NCBI RefSeq assembly: GCF_002263495.1
Contig: NZ_CP022753.1
Span: forward strand, 3,906,001-3,970,000
Length of the DNA: 64,000 bases
Reading direction: 5' to 3'
Origin: Nocardiopsis gilva YIM 90087
Lineage (GTDB): Bacteria; Actinomycetota; Actinomycetes; Streptosporangiales; Streptosporangiaceae
Positions 28,486-40,778 of this stretch are shown here, one piece after another (the first letter of the stretch is position 1; every line of letters begins with the position of its first letter). A program made the position numbers and the translations under genes. The notes under the pieces are model-generated. The model saw only the letters and a program-made list of their open reading frames with translations, did not search any database and was not told the DNA's origin.

Positions 28486-29016
28486 AGGGGACAGATCCCG
28501 GGGTGGCCGGAAAATCCGGTTGTACGCAAAGAATCCCACTCCCGATGCGTATGGCGGACGAATGTGCGTCAACATGAGCACCCGGACCACAAGTAGAACA
28601 TTGCCCTCCGCACGTCAGGAATATCCAGGATTTTCGCCAGTCAAACCATTGACCAAGCATCAGCCCCATTGTGACATACATCACCCCCTCAGGTTCCTGC
28701 CCTTACCTCGAAAGTCCGGTTAGTTTCTCAATTGTCCCTGAAGAGATCCGACAAGGAAGCGAATCGTGCGACTCCTTGCGATCGAAAGAAGGCCCCATGG
28801 CCTCGCCCCCAGGAACAACGAGTGCACAATCGTGCCGTCCACTGCTGTCGTAGGTGCGAGTTCTGGAGCGTCGGTGTCCGGGACCTGCCGGTCTACCACG
28901 GCCATTCACGGTTGGTGGCAGCGAGCGTACGCCCGTCCCGCCACCATGCACCTCCGCACGTCTCACAAGGCCGAACCGCATATTTTTCACAGGTTTTCCT
29001 GAGGCATGGGAGTAAC
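28409..29016. other. divergent intergenic region of the biosynthetic locus
   Basis: About 600 bp between divergent ligase and NRPS-like genes, visibly more AT-rich than its surroundings (28500-28780). It should hold both promoters. An 18-codon frame at 28797-28853 with GAAGG before its ATG is the only small frame with a ribosome site; I see no family resemblance. Confidence 0.4.
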
Positions 29017-32000
29017 GTGCTCAACCGCCACACACTCCACCACTTCACGGTCGACCTCCCGAAGGATGAAACGCTGACCGTTGTGGAGGATCTCCACTTC
29101 TTACTCAACGGCGTTTTCACTGGAGAAACGCTTCTTGTGCGATGCGACGGCACAAGGCACCCGACCGTGCGTCCCCTTCACCCCTCCCCCGCACGAGCCG
29201 ACGACAGGACGGAACCGCCCCGGCCGAAGGCCTCCCTTTCGGCGTTCCCTGCAGCATCAGACAGCGGTGATGTCGCGCCACGACACGTGATCACCGACCT
29301 GAAGACCGCCGTTCCGGAGGTCAGCGGTCTGCATCCGACGACAGTGGTGACACTGGCGGCAAATGGCGGCGACACTGCCGTCACGGTGACGGTCCCCGAC
29401 GATGAGCGGCTCCTCATGGGGCTCGGCCCGGTCATCGAGACGGCCGTCCGCGCGGTCGCGCGACTGCCCCGCCCGCGCGTCCACGACGCCGAGCGCCGAG
29501 AAGCCGCGATACGGGAGGCCTTGACCGGGCCGCCCCCGCCCGAGCCCCCGAGGAACCTCTCCCCGAGGACTTCCTCTCCCGATTCGAACGGCTGGCGAAC
29601 GAGGACCCCGCCCGTACCGCCCTGCGGACGAGCGACGAGAAGCTGACGTACGGGGAGTTGTCGCGCGAAGCCGCAGCCCTGGCCATCAAGCTGGCACAGC
29701 GCGGTGTGGGCAGAGGGTCCCGGATACTGATCCTGCCCAGCCGCGGAATCAGCCTGGTCACGACCATGCTGGCGGCGTTCCGCGTCGGATCCGCCGTGTC
29801 GGTCGTCGATCCGCGGCATCCCGACGAGTACATCGCGGCGTGTGTCGGTGTCCTCGAACCAGAGCTCATCGTCGACCTCTCCGACCGCAGCGGCCCCTGG
29901 GCCGGACGTCCCGTCCTCCGCGAGGACGACGTCCGGAGAACAGGATCAGGATGCGGCCACGCGCCCGGGCCAACAGCGGGACAGGATCTCCAGCCGGCAG
30001 AGAAGGCATTCCAGCCGGACGACTGCGCGATCATTACCTTCACCTCGGGGACGACCGGGATACCCAAGGCCGTGGCCGGCCGCTATAGCTCGCTCAGCTA
30101 CTTCTACGACTGGATGGACGCACGATTCGGACCCCTGCACGGCGCCAGGTTCGGCATGTGCTCCAGCATCGGCCACGATCCGATACAACGGGACATCATG
30201 ACGCCGCTCTACCTCGGCGGCAGCATCGTCGTGCCCCAGGACGACATCCTCGACCAGCCAACCGAACTCGGGCAATGGCTGAGAGACGAGCACATCGAGG
30301 CCGTCTGCCTGAACCCCGTCCTCATCACGTCCCTCGACCACGAGGGTCCCGGCCTGCCCGACCTGCGGCTCTTCCTATCGGTCGGTGCCGCGCTGACGCG
30401 CGGCCACGCTCTCCGCCTGCGTCGCCTCGCGCCGGATGCCCGGATTCTGAATCTCTACGGCTCCACGGAGACACACCGGGCCGTCGGATACTTCGAAGTC
30501 CCGCGACAGCCCGAAGAGATCGCCGCCCTCCCGGCCACCATCCCGTTGGGAGAGGGGATGAAGGACGCCCGACTCGAAGTCGTGTCCCTCCGCGACACAT
30601 CGCCGTGCGTTCCCTTCGAGATCGGCGAGATCGCGATGCGCAGCAGCCAGATTGGTCTCGGCTACCTGAACAGCCCCGAACTCACCAGCGAGAGGTTCAG
30701 ACCCGGCCCACCGGCTCCGCCGGACGGCTCATCGAGCGGGGCATCGTTCACGACACCGACGTACATGACGGGTGACCTGGGCTACTACGCACCGGGCATG
30801 GGAGTGATCTCCGTGGGCAGGTCGGACGACCAAGTGAAGATCAACGGCTACCGCGTCGAACTGGCCGAGGTGAACGCCGCCTGCCACGCCCATCCCCAGG
30901 TCAGCGAGGCCGTCACCATTGTGCGGGACATCGACGGCGTGCCGTCGCTGACCACCTTTCTGGTCCCGTCGGACGAGACGTTGCAGTTCTCCGTGCAGGG
31001 GTTCAGGGCGTTCCTTGCCCGCACTCTCCCCCACTACGCGGTTCCGCAGCACATCATCACGCGCGACAGCGTGCCGCTGACCATCAACCGGAAGGTGGAC
31101 ATCGACACCCTGAAGCGGGAGGCCGAAGCCCGACACGCAGGCGACGGCACCGACGTCATCACGGATTTCGTCCGGCGGCACACCGGCATGGACCGTCCTC
31201 CGCAGGACACGCCGCTGGGAAGCCTTGGGATCGACTCGCTACGCTTCTCCTCCCTGGTCAGCGGACTCATCCCGGACGCCGCAGCGCGCGGCCGCTACCG
31301 GCTTCGCAACTCCATGACGATCGGCGAGATACGGCAGGCGCTCACAGGGGAGCCGCCGCAGGCTCCTGTGTCCGTGCCGCTGTCCGTGCCGCGCCAGCGA
31401 TCGGCGGTAACGACCGGTGCGGTCAGGCACAACGAGCCCGTCACACGGGTCTCCAGCACCGAGATCACCTTCGGCACTCGCACCCTGGCCCACGCTTGCT
31501 CCAACGATTATCTGGGCCTCGGTACGCGCACTGGAGATCCCGAAGCGCTGGAGGAGTTGTTCGCGTCCGGCCTACCGCTGCACTCCCACGGCTCTCCGGC
31601 GGTGAATTCCCACACGGCGTGGCACGAGCAATTGGCCGGGCTGTTGTGCGAGCTCTACGGGACGGAATCATCACTCCTGTTCAGCTCCGCCTATCTGGCC
31701 AATACCGCTGTCATTCCGGGGGTGGCCGGGCCGGGCGACCATGTCCTCGTCGATGAGAGCTCCCACGCGTCCATCTCGGACGGCTGTCTGCTGAGTGGTG
31801 CCACGATCCACGTGTTCCGGCACAACGACGTGGGACACCTCGCCTCGCTGGTCGGGAATCTTGAGGGCTCGGCCGGGCGCAAGGTCATCATCACCGAGGG
31901 CGTCTTCAGCGTGGAGGGCGATGTCGCGGACCTCCCGGCTTTGAGCGAGGTCGCGCGTGCGCACGATTGCCTGCTGATGGTTGATGAGGCGTCCTCTCTC

Positions 32001-32549
32001 GGCCAGATCGGGCGCAGTGGGCACGGTGTGGAGGAGCACTTCGGACTGCGCTCCGCCGTCGATCTCCGCGTCGGCAGCCTGGCAAAGGCCCTGGGCTCCA
32101 GTGGCGGCTATGCCACCGGCAGCCGGGAGCTGGTCGACGCGATCCGCTCTGTCGGGGGAGCGGTCTTCTCTACGGGCCTCTCTCCCGTCCATGCCTTCAT
32201 GGCACACCGTTCGGCACGCGAGCTCCTCGACAACGGTGAGGCGCTGGTGAGCCGACTGCGGTCAAACGCCGAAACGTGGCGTTCCGGTCTGAACGATGCC
32301 GGGCTCTCGACGGGCGGTTCGCAGGCCGCGATCGTACCGATCATGTGTGGGAGCGCGGAGGAGGTCGACCGCCGCCACAGCGCGATGCTCGATGCCGGTG
32401 TGTACGCGATACCCATCGCATATCCGTGGTCGAGGACAGTGAACGCGATAAGGACGTCCGTGACGGCCGACCATGACAGTGATGACCTAATGCGGTTGGC
32501 GGCCCACGTCGCGGACGTCCTTCTGCGCGCCCACGAGGATTCGTCATAG
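29017..32549 (+). CDS. NRPS-like A-T-alpha-oxoamine synthase (apparent frameshift)
   Basis: Read with one base restored near 29531-29549, this is a ~1,177-residue enzyme from GTG 29017 (GGGAG upstream). Parts in order: ~170-residue N-domain like the tail of a condensation domain; adenylation domain with TFTSGTTGIPKA (~30045), IGHDPIQRD (~30170), YGSTET (~30460), GRSDDQVKINGYRVEL (~30820) and NRKVD with the A10 Lys (~31090); carrier domain with LGIDSL (~31225); and a C-terminal PLP alpha-oxoamine synthase (~31450 on) with CSNDYLGL, DESSHASISDG, TEGVFSVEGD and Lys in SLAKALG (~32080). HDPIQRD and the TET motif are Lys2 (aminoadipate reductase)-like, but the reductase is replaced by the synthase. 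As written, frame one stops at 29646 and the second frame's first start codon (29658) lies inside the A domain. Product unknown. Confidence 0.85.
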
Positions 32550-32565
32550 AAAGCTGGGTGACCGC

Positions 32566-33327
32566 ATGAACTACCTGGTGGTCGGGGGAACGTCCGGCAT
32601 CGGGGCCGCGGTTGTCAAGCGGCTCGTCATGTCCGAGCACGCCAACGTCCTATTCTGCGGCAGAAGGCGGGATGCGGGCGAGAAGCTGATGCGCTCGCTC
32701 AACCGCGGGCGACACGGGAATGTTGAGATGGTCCGCGCCGACATCACGGAGGAGTCGGACGTCGCCGCTCTGTTCGATCGGGTTCGGGACGCGTTCGGAG
32801 AACTCCACGGGGCCTTCAACGCCGCTGGAATCGTGGGGAAGGACAGCGTCCTGCGCGGTGCTCCCTTCCACAAGTCTTCGGCCGAGAACTTCGATCGCGT
32901 CCTGGACGTAAATGTCAGGGGAATGTGGCGATGCCTCCGCGGCGAGCTTGCGATCATGGCCCCTCAGGGGTCCGGCTCAATCGTCACCTGCTCCTCGGTC
33001 GCCGGTCTGCGTTCCGCGGACAGCATGTCCGCGTCGTACACGGCCAGCAAGCACGCCGTCGTCGGCATGACACGTGCTCTCGCTGTAGAGTACGCACCCC
33101 ACGGCATCCGCCTGAACGCCGTGTGTCCGGGCGTCATCGACACCGACATGCTCGGCGGCATGCGGGACGAGCTACTGACCGACCTGCGCCGGAAGAACCC
33201 GGCGGCACGGATCGGCATGCCGGAGGAGGTAGCGGACGCGGTGGTGTTCCTACTGTCCGACCGGTCCCAGTCCATCAGCGGGACCGCTCTGACCGTAGAC
33301 GCGGGAGGACTCACCGGCGCCCTGTGA
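32566..33327 (+). CDS. SDR family oxidoreductase
   Basis: The 253-residue protein has the short-chain dehydrogenase pattern: GGTSGIG cofactor loop at the start, NAAG-like FNAAGIVG, catalytic Ser in TCSSVAG, and YTASK. The Arg/Arg after the second strand (CGRRRD) suggests NADP(H). It lies 16 bp after the NRPS-like gene, surely in the same transcript, and is a good candidate to reduce the ketone that the oxoamine synthase makes. Confidence 0.9.
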   Translation: MNYLVVGGTSGIGAAVVKRLVMSEHANVLFCGRRRDAGEKLMRSLNRGRHGNVEMVRADITEESDVAALFDRVRDAFGELHGAFNAAGIVGKDSVLRGAPFHKSSAENFDRVLDVNVRGMWRCLRGELAIMAPQGSGSIVTCSSVAGLRSADSMSASYTASKHAVVGMTRALAVEYAPHGIRLNAVCPGVIDTDMLGGMRDELLTDLRRKNPAARIGMPEEVADAVVFLLSDRSQSISGTALTVDAGGLTGAL

Positions 33328-33451
33328 CCTCTGCCTGCGCTGCGCCAGGAAAGCCGAGCGCCAGAGCCCAGGCAAGCGCATCAGAGTCCAGCATGGGACG
33401 CCCCACCGCCACGCTGCTGCCCATCTTCGACGTCAAGCAACACCCCCCAGT

Positions 33452-33481
33452 TGACAGGCCCAATGTCAGTGGGGCCTGTCA
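33452..33481 (+). terminator. terminator of the biosynthetic operon
   Basis: Ten-bp stem (33452-33461 with 33472-33481) around a 10-nt loop, 125 bp past the SDR stop. It separates the operon from the DinB-like gene. Confidence 0.6.
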
Positions 33482-33514
33482 GACTCGGCCCTCCCCCGAC
33501 CCGGAAGGCAGACG

Positions 33515-34063
33515 ATGACCGGCACCCCCGTTCCCAAGAGTTATGCACCCCGGTGGAACAACGACACCCGCCCCACCCCGCCTGCCGTCGGCGGCGAACG
33601 GGAGACCCTGAACGCGGTCCTTGACTGGCATCGGGCGACCTTCGACCTCAAATGCGCCGACCTGTCACCGAAGCAGCTGTCCCAACGGGTGGTGCCGCCC
33701 TCTGCCCTGTCCCTGCACGGCCTGGTCCGGCATCTGGCCGGCGTCGAGCGCTGGTGGTTCCGCATACAGTTCGCAGGCGAAGACGTTCCGCTGCTCTACT
33801 ACTCCGACGATGACCCCGACCAGGACTTCGACAGCCTGGACGGTGACGTCGACGAGGACTTCGCCATCTGGCGAGCGGAATGCGAGCGCTCCAGACAGAT
33901 CACCAATGCTGCAGCATCACTGGATGAAACAGGAATCCGCAAGAGGACCGGCGAGCCGATCTCACTGCGAAGGATCATGGTGGACATGATCGCTGAGTAC
34001 GCACGGCACAACGGCCATGCAGACCTATTACGCGAGCGCATTGACGGCACCACCGGGATGTGA
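33515..34063 (+). CDS. DinB family protein (DUF664 type)
   Basis: The 182-residue protein has the four-helix DinB metal fold: LHGLVRHLAGVERWWF (first His pair) and EYARHNGHADLLRERIDG near the end. Actinobacterial members include mycothiol-dependent enzymes, but many have no known activity. ATG with GGAAGG upstream; separate from the upstream operon. Confidence 0.85.
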   Translation: MTGTPVPKSYAPRWNNDTRPTPPAVGGERETLNAVLDWHRATFDLKCADLSPKQLSQRVVPPSALSLHGLVRHLAGVERWWFRIQFAGEDVPLLYYSDDDPDQDFDSLDGDVDEDFAIWRAECERSRQITNAAASLDETGIRKRTGEPISLRRIMVDMIAEYARHNGHADLLRERIDGTTGM

Positions 34064-34372
34064 CCCGGCACACCACCGCTACTCCTGGGCGCTGGCGGAG
34101 CCACTCCTTCAGGGACTGCGCCGACCCCCTCGGACAATAGGTCCAGCGGGCGTGGGGTCTGGGCATCCACCAGCAGGGTTCCGTACATTTGGCCTTTGAT
34201 CAGGGTGAAATTGGCTTTGTTCGCGGGTGTACCCCATGAACATAGCCAAGCCCTGATACGTCCTTTCCTCGGAAACATTTCGACTGCAATCGAATCGCAT
34301 TGCCCATGGATCGCGCGGCCTCAGACCATTGAATTATCGATATTGAGGAACGAGACTCACCAAGGACAGACA
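34064..34372. other. intergenic region before the secreted protein gene
   Basis: About 310 bp, AT-richer towards its right end (34240-34370). Likely promoter for the gene at 34373; no other gene seen. Confidence 0.4.
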
Positions 34373-34813
34373 ATGGACACGCAACGCATTCGAGCAGTCC
34401 TGAAGAACGCTGCCGTCGTCTCGACGGGTGTGGTCGTGCTGCCTGCCGTGTTCTCGGCTGCGGCCAGCGCATCCACTGCGAAGCCCGCCGAATCGACCCA
34501 GGAAGCGCCTGGTTGGAAGTGCAGGACGTGGGCAGGCGAGCACAATACGGGAGCCAAGTGCTGGAAGAGCGAGAGCGTCTACGTCTCCGCCAACTACCGG
34601 GAAAACGTCGACAAATTCGATGTCATAGATCACTTCGACAACGACCGGTCGACCATCGGTTACCTCCAGGCCCAGGGCAGCGGGACCGCAATCTTCACAA
34701 ACGGCACGCATGACCTGGAGTTCACCGAGGACAACTGGGTCCGGGTCAAGGTGTGTACCTCCAGCTCACCCAAAGGCGTTTGCTCTCCCTGGAGCGCGAA
34801 AGGCAGCACTTGA
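34373..34813 (+). CDS. small secreted protein, function unknown
   Basis: The 146-residue protein has a signal peptide (1-~34, VVVLPAVFSAAASAS) and a mature part with four Cys (KCRTW, AKCWKS, KVCTSS, GVCSPW) that could form two disulfides. ATG 34373 with AAGGA upstream. The mature domain looks like a small beta-rich secreted domain with Trp/Cys pairs (CRTW, CWKS). No named family recognised. Confidence 0.72.
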   Translation: MDTQRIRAVLKNAAVVSTGVVVLPAVFSAAASASTAKPAESTQEAPGWKCRTWAGEHNTGAKCWKSESVYVSANYRENVDKFDVIDHFDNDRSTIGYLQAQGSGTAIFTNGTHDLEFTEDNWVRVKVCTSSSPKGVCSPWSAKGST

Positions 34814-34827
34814 TTCTGGATGTGCCA

Positions 34828-34855
34828 ACCGCTGGTCACGCCTAGGGCCAGCGGT
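34828..34855 (+). terminator. hairpin after the secreted protein gene
   Basis: Eight-bp stem ACCGCTGG/CCAGCGGT (34828-34835 with 34848-34855), 15 bp past the stop. Confidence 0.45.
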
Positions 34856-35172
34856 CCGCCATGAGATCAGGCAGGGCGCTCTCCGCATACGGCTCATGGG
34901 CCCTGTGGCCACGGCATAGGGGCGACCGGGGAGCAGCCGACCTTAATCCACGCCTGCACTTGCTCCACAGGCCCATCCCCGTGTGCGCGCAGTTCTGGTG
35001 TCCCGGCACGAAGAAACCGAGGATTTCGTGCACACCTACTAGGGGGTGACCTCCCGGAACGGTGGTGGCATTGCGCAGCCCCTGGTCGGCAGGGACTTCT
35101 ACTCTTTCCAGGACCCCGAGCTGTTTGCTGACAGGCGCGGCGGCGTGCTGATTTGGTGCTGCCCCACGCGCG
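34856..35172. other. gene-free stretch
   Basis: About 320 bp without a convincing gene. A short plus-strand frame begins with a plausible peptide near 35046 but runs into the terminator of the opposite gene; I treat it as chance or a remnant. Confidence 0.4.
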
Positions 35173-35200
35173 CCTGGGGTGCCTCCGGCGGCACCCCAGG
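35173..35200 (-). terminator. terminator of the broken hypothetical gene
   Basis: Eleven-bp stem (35173-35183 with 35190-35200), loop TCCGGC, just past the minus-strand stop at 35205. Confidence 0.65.
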
Positions 35201-35204
35201 TGTG

Positions 35205-35803
35205 TCAGGGGCGCAGGTGGCTGTAACGGGCCTCCAGGCGGGCGCGTTCTTCATCGTCGCTTGGGGGTAGTGAACCACTGAACCAGGGCATACGGCATGG
35301 GCCCTTATGGAATGGCTCGGGGCAGATCAGGGTGGGGAGGCGTTCGGCGAAGTAGTCGAATTCCTCCCGCGAGCTCAGCAGGCCCACGCAGACATAAAAC
35401 ACGGTGCGGTCGCCGGGGTCTTCGCCGGGGTGCTCATCACGCCACTGTTCGGGCAGCTCAGAGCAGAACTCGGCGACGGTCATCCGGTCCTCCTCCGAGT
35501 CTTCAGGCGAAACCAGTTCGTCGCTTTCGAGGTAGTGAAGTTCGTAGGCTGCACCCGGAGAGCTGAGCTCGAGCGGGTGGTCGAGGTGCGCGCGGATCTC
35601 CTCCAGGTACCAGTGCAGGTCGGCACGTGTTCCGTAGATTCCCATCTCCAGTTCACGTAGCTGGAGGTCTGAGGCCAAAAGTGACTCCGGGTTCTTCTTG
35701 TTCCGTTGACGCCGAGCCAGGTGTGGCGCCTGTGACCGATGGACTTTAACAGGCGGTTACGGATGGTGTCGTGCCATTTTTCCGGTGTGCCTGGGATGGT
35801 CAT
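35205..35803 (-). CDS. hypothetical protein, apparently frameshifted
   Basis: A strong start (GGAGGG, 6 nt, ATG 35803) opens a frame MTIPGTPEKWHDTIRNRL... that loses sense after ~34 codons. The adjacent frame continues well (NKKNPESLLASDLQ, then YGTRADLHWYLEEI) and ends at 35205. Adding one base near 35709 joins both into ~199 residues. As written only a shorter product from TTG 35678 (157 residues) is intact. Acidic C-terminal half with several Cys; no family recognised. Divergent from the methyltransferase gene. Confidence 0.6.
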
Positions 35804-35877
35804 AGGATTCCCTCCAATGTCCGGCTGGACGTGATGCCCACGCGGAGAATCCATCGATACGCAAGGGAGCGTTGTAG

Positions 35878-36672
35878 ATGAGCGACACCCCCGACCTGCC
35901 TCCCCAGATCGACACCAGCGTGCCGCACTCGGCGCGGTTCTGGGACTGTCTGCTGGGTGGGAAGGACAACTTCGCCGCCGACCGGGAGGCTGTGGAGCAG
36001 GCCTTGCAGTTGCAGCCGGACCTGAGGGAGGTCGCACGGGCTGACCGGGCGTTTTTGTCTCGGGCGGTGAGAATTCTTGCCGGAGAAGCGGGTATCCGAC
36101 AGTTTCTTGATATCGGTACCGGCTTGCCGACAGTGGATCACACTCACACGGTCGCTCAGGGGATAGCTCCCGAGTCGCGGATCGTCTATGTCGACAACGA
36201 TCCCATCGTGCTCCTGCACGCCCAGGCGCTGCTCGTCGGCACCGAGGAGGGCTCGACCGAGTACATCGACGCCGATGCCCGCGATGTCGACCGAATCCTC
36301 GCGAAAGCGGCTGACACGATTGATTTCGAGCAGCCCGTCGCCGTCATGATGCTGGGGATTCTTAACTTCATCTTGGATGACGAGGAGGCGCACGCGGTCG
36401 TCGATCGGCTGTTGGGCGCCGTCCCGGGTGGAAGTTATCTGGTGCTCGCCCACCCGACGGCTGAGGTCGGTGGCCCCAAGACCGAGGAGGCCATCCGACA
36501 GCTGAACGAGACCAGCGCTACCCCGCAGAAGCTCCGATCGCCGGAGGCACTGGCCACCTTTATGAACGGCTTGGACATATTGGAGCCGGGCATCGTGTCT
36601 TGCTCGCAGTGGCGGACCGACGCCGACAGCGTCAAGGTGCTGCAGTACTGCGCGGTGGGGCGGAAGGCGTAG
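35878..36672 (+). CDS. SAM-dependent methyltransferase (SAV2177/DUF574 type)
   Basis: The 264-residue protein starts with the family's PHSARFWDCLLGGKDNFAADREA and has the SAM-binding LDIGTGLPT followed by VYVDNDPIVL. This actinobacterial family has class I methyltransferase fold; substrates are mostly unknown and members are numerous in each genome. ATG with AGGGAG upstream. Confidence 0.9.
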   Translation: MSDTPDLPPQIDTSVPHSARFWDCLLGGKDNFAADREAVEQALQLQPDLREVARADRAFLSRAVRILAGEAGIRQFLDIGTGLPTVDHTHTVAQGIAPESRIVYVDNDPIVLLHAQALLVGTEEGSTEYIDADARDVDRILAKAADTIDFEQPVAVMMLGILNFILDDEEAHAVVDRLLGAVPGGSYLVLAHPTAEVGGPKTEEAIRQLNETSATPQKLRSPEALATFMNGLDILEPGIVSCSQWRTDADSVKVLQYCAVGRKA

Positions 36673-36797
36673 TCGATGGGTGCGAACGGCGACTGTGATC
36701 AACTTTTTCTAGAACCGCGTTCGGGTTTCGCTAGAGCGACACGCTACGCTGAACCTAGCGCTCGACCGAATCACGTTCGGAAAGGATGGCGTCGCCC

Positions 36798-38435
36798 ATG
36801 CCACCCACTCACGAGGTGTTCAACCAGGCCTCTCCCCTGGAGGACTTCGACGTCGCCGCTGATGCCGCGTTGACCGAAGGGCTGGAGCGTGAGGACGCCG
36901 CGTGGGCGGCCGACGAGCTGCACGAGGTTGGGCGGCTGGCCGGGACCGCGCGCGCCCGTGCCTGGGGCGAGCAGGCGAATGTCAATGAGCCGCGGTTGCG
37001 GACGCATGATCGTTACGGACACCGGATCGACGAGGTCGATTTCCATCCCTCGTGGCACGTCCTGATGGATACGGCGGTCTCCCATGGCCTGCATGCCGCG
37101 CCCTGGGCCGACGAGCGGGCCGGGGCGCATGTGGCGCGGGCCGCCAAGTTCTATGCGTGGTCGCAGGTGGAGGGTGGCCATGGGTGTCCTATTTCCATGA
37201 CGTACGCCGCCGTTCCTGCGCTGAGGCACTCGCCTGAGCTCGCGGCTCGGTACGAGCCCCTCTTGACTGCGCGCACCTATGACTTTGGGGTGCGCCCGCC
37301 GCTGAGCAAGCAGGGGCTGCTCGCCGGGATGTCGATGACCGAGAAGCAGGGTGGGTCCGATGTCCGGGCCAATACGACGCGGGCTGTTCCCTCTAATGAC
37401 GGCGCCTACCGGTTGACCGGGCACAAGTGGTTCACGTCCGCGCCCATGGGCGACCTGTTCCTGACGCTTGCGCAAGTTCCCGAGGGGCTGACCTGTTTTC
37501 TGGTGCCGCGCGTCTTGGAGGACGGCACGCGCAACCCCCTGCACATCCAGCGGCTCAAGGACAAGCTCGGCAACCGGTCCAATGCCTCCGCGGAGCTGGA
37601 GTACGACGGCGCCCTCGCTTGGCCCGTCGGTGAGCTCGGCCGCGGCGTGCGCACGATCATTGAGATGGTCAACGGCACCCGGCTCGACTGCGTGATCGGG
37701 TCGGCCGCCGGGATGCGCGCGGGGCTGCTGCAGGCGGTTCACCATGCCTCTGAGCGCAAGACGTTCGGGAAGCTTCTGATTGAGCAGCCTCTGATGCGGA
37801 ACGTCGTGGCCGATCTGGCTTTGGAGTCCGAGGCCGCGACAACGCTGATGATGCGGCTAGCCGGGGCCGCCGACCGCGCCATCCGGGGTGACGAGGCCGA
37901 GGCCGCCTTCCGGCGCCTCGCAGTGGCCGTCGGCAAGTTCTACGTCACCAAGCGCCTCCCCGCCCACGCCGCGGAAACCCTGGAGTGCCTGGGCGGGAAC
38001 GGGTACGTGGAGGAGTCCGGGATGCCGCGCCTCTTCCGCGAGTCGCCCCTCAACTCCATCTGGGAGGGCTCGGGCAACGTCGCCGCACTGGACGTGCTCC
38101 GTGCCATGGCGAAGCAGCCTCAGTCCGTGGAAGCGTTCCTGGCCGAGGTCGGCCGCGCGCAGGGCGCCGATGCCCGATTCGACGCTGCCGTCAAGCGGCT
38201 GCTGAGTGAACTCAGTGATTTGGAGGAGGCGGAATTCCGGGCCCGCGGGGTCGTGGAGCTGATGGCGCTCACCTTGCAGGCGTCCCTGCTACTCCGATAC
38301 GCGCCGACGCCGGTCGCCGACGCGTTCGTCGGTTCCCGCCTGGGCGGCGAGTGGGGCCACGTCTTCGGGACCCTCCCCCGGGGCACCGACACCCGCACCC
38401 TCATCGACCGGAATCGGCCGCGCACCCTGGGTTGA
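36798..38435 (+). CDS. AidB-like acyl-CoA dehydrogenase
   Basis: The 545-residue flavoprotein matches E. coli AidB along its length: THEVFNQASPL at the start, MTEKQGGSDVRANTTRA, GHKWFTSAP, RLKDKLGNRSNAS and PLNSIWEGSGN. AidB binds FAD and DNA and is linked to the alkylation response; actinobacterial relatives may simply be isovaleryl-CoA-type dehydrogenases. I start at ATG 36798, with AAGGA ~11 nt upstream; ATG 36786 sits on the ribosome site. Monocistronic. Confidence 0.88.
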   Translation: MPPTHEVFNQASPLEDFDVAADAALTEGLEREDAAWAADELHEVGRLAGTARARAWGEQANVNEPRLRTHDRYGHRIDEVDFHPSWHVLMDTAVSHGLHAAPWADERAGAHVARAAKFYAWSQVEGGHGCPISMTYAAVPALRHSPELAARYEPLLTARTYDFGVRPPLSKQGLLAGMSMTEKQGGSDVRANTTRAVPSNDGAYRLTGHKWFTSAPMGDLFLTLAQVPEGLTCFLVPRVLEDGTRNPLHIQRLKDKLGNRSNASAELEYDGALAWPVGELGRGVRTIIEMVNGTRLDCVIGSAAGMRAGLLQAVHHASERKTFGKLLIEQPLMRNVVADLALESEAATTLMMRLAGAADRAIRGDEAEAAFRRLAVAVGKFYVTKRLPAHAAETLECLGGNGYVEESGMPRLFRESPLNSIWEGSGNVAALDVLRAMAKQPQSVEAFLAEVGRAQGADARFDAAVKRLLSELSDLEEAEFRARGVVELMALTLQASLLLRYAPTPVADAFVGSRLGGEWGHVFGTLPRGTDTRTLIDRNRPRTLG

Positions 38436-38469
38436 CGGCCATCGCCGCAGGCAGCGGCGGGGGCGGGGC

Positions 38470-38494
38470 GCGGCGGGGGCGCCGCCCCCGCCGC
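38470..38494 (+). terminator. terminator of the AidB-like gene
   Basis: Eleven-bp GC stem (38470-38480 with 38484-38494), loop GCC, 34 bp past the stop. Confidence 0.6.
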
Positions 38495-38638
38495 CTCGGC
38501 GTGCCAGGTCCCTGGCCACGACCGTAGAAGTGTGCACAATGGGGGTGTCCAACGGTGTGATGTCCGGCCCCGGGATCCCGGCCGGATTCCGAGCCCCACG
38601 CGCGTGGGGATGAGCCCGAGTGTGAGGCCTGTGAGGCC

Positions 38639-40778
<2,140 letters not shown>

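Noticed and set aside
28797-28853. 18-codon frame with ribosome site in the biosynthetic promoter region
   Set aside because: Could be a leader peptide, but nothing beyond a start and a GAAGG supports it, so not listed as a gene.
35046-35270. Short plus-strand frame with a plausible start
   Set aside because: It runs through the terminator and the coding end of the opposite gene; no family resemblance.
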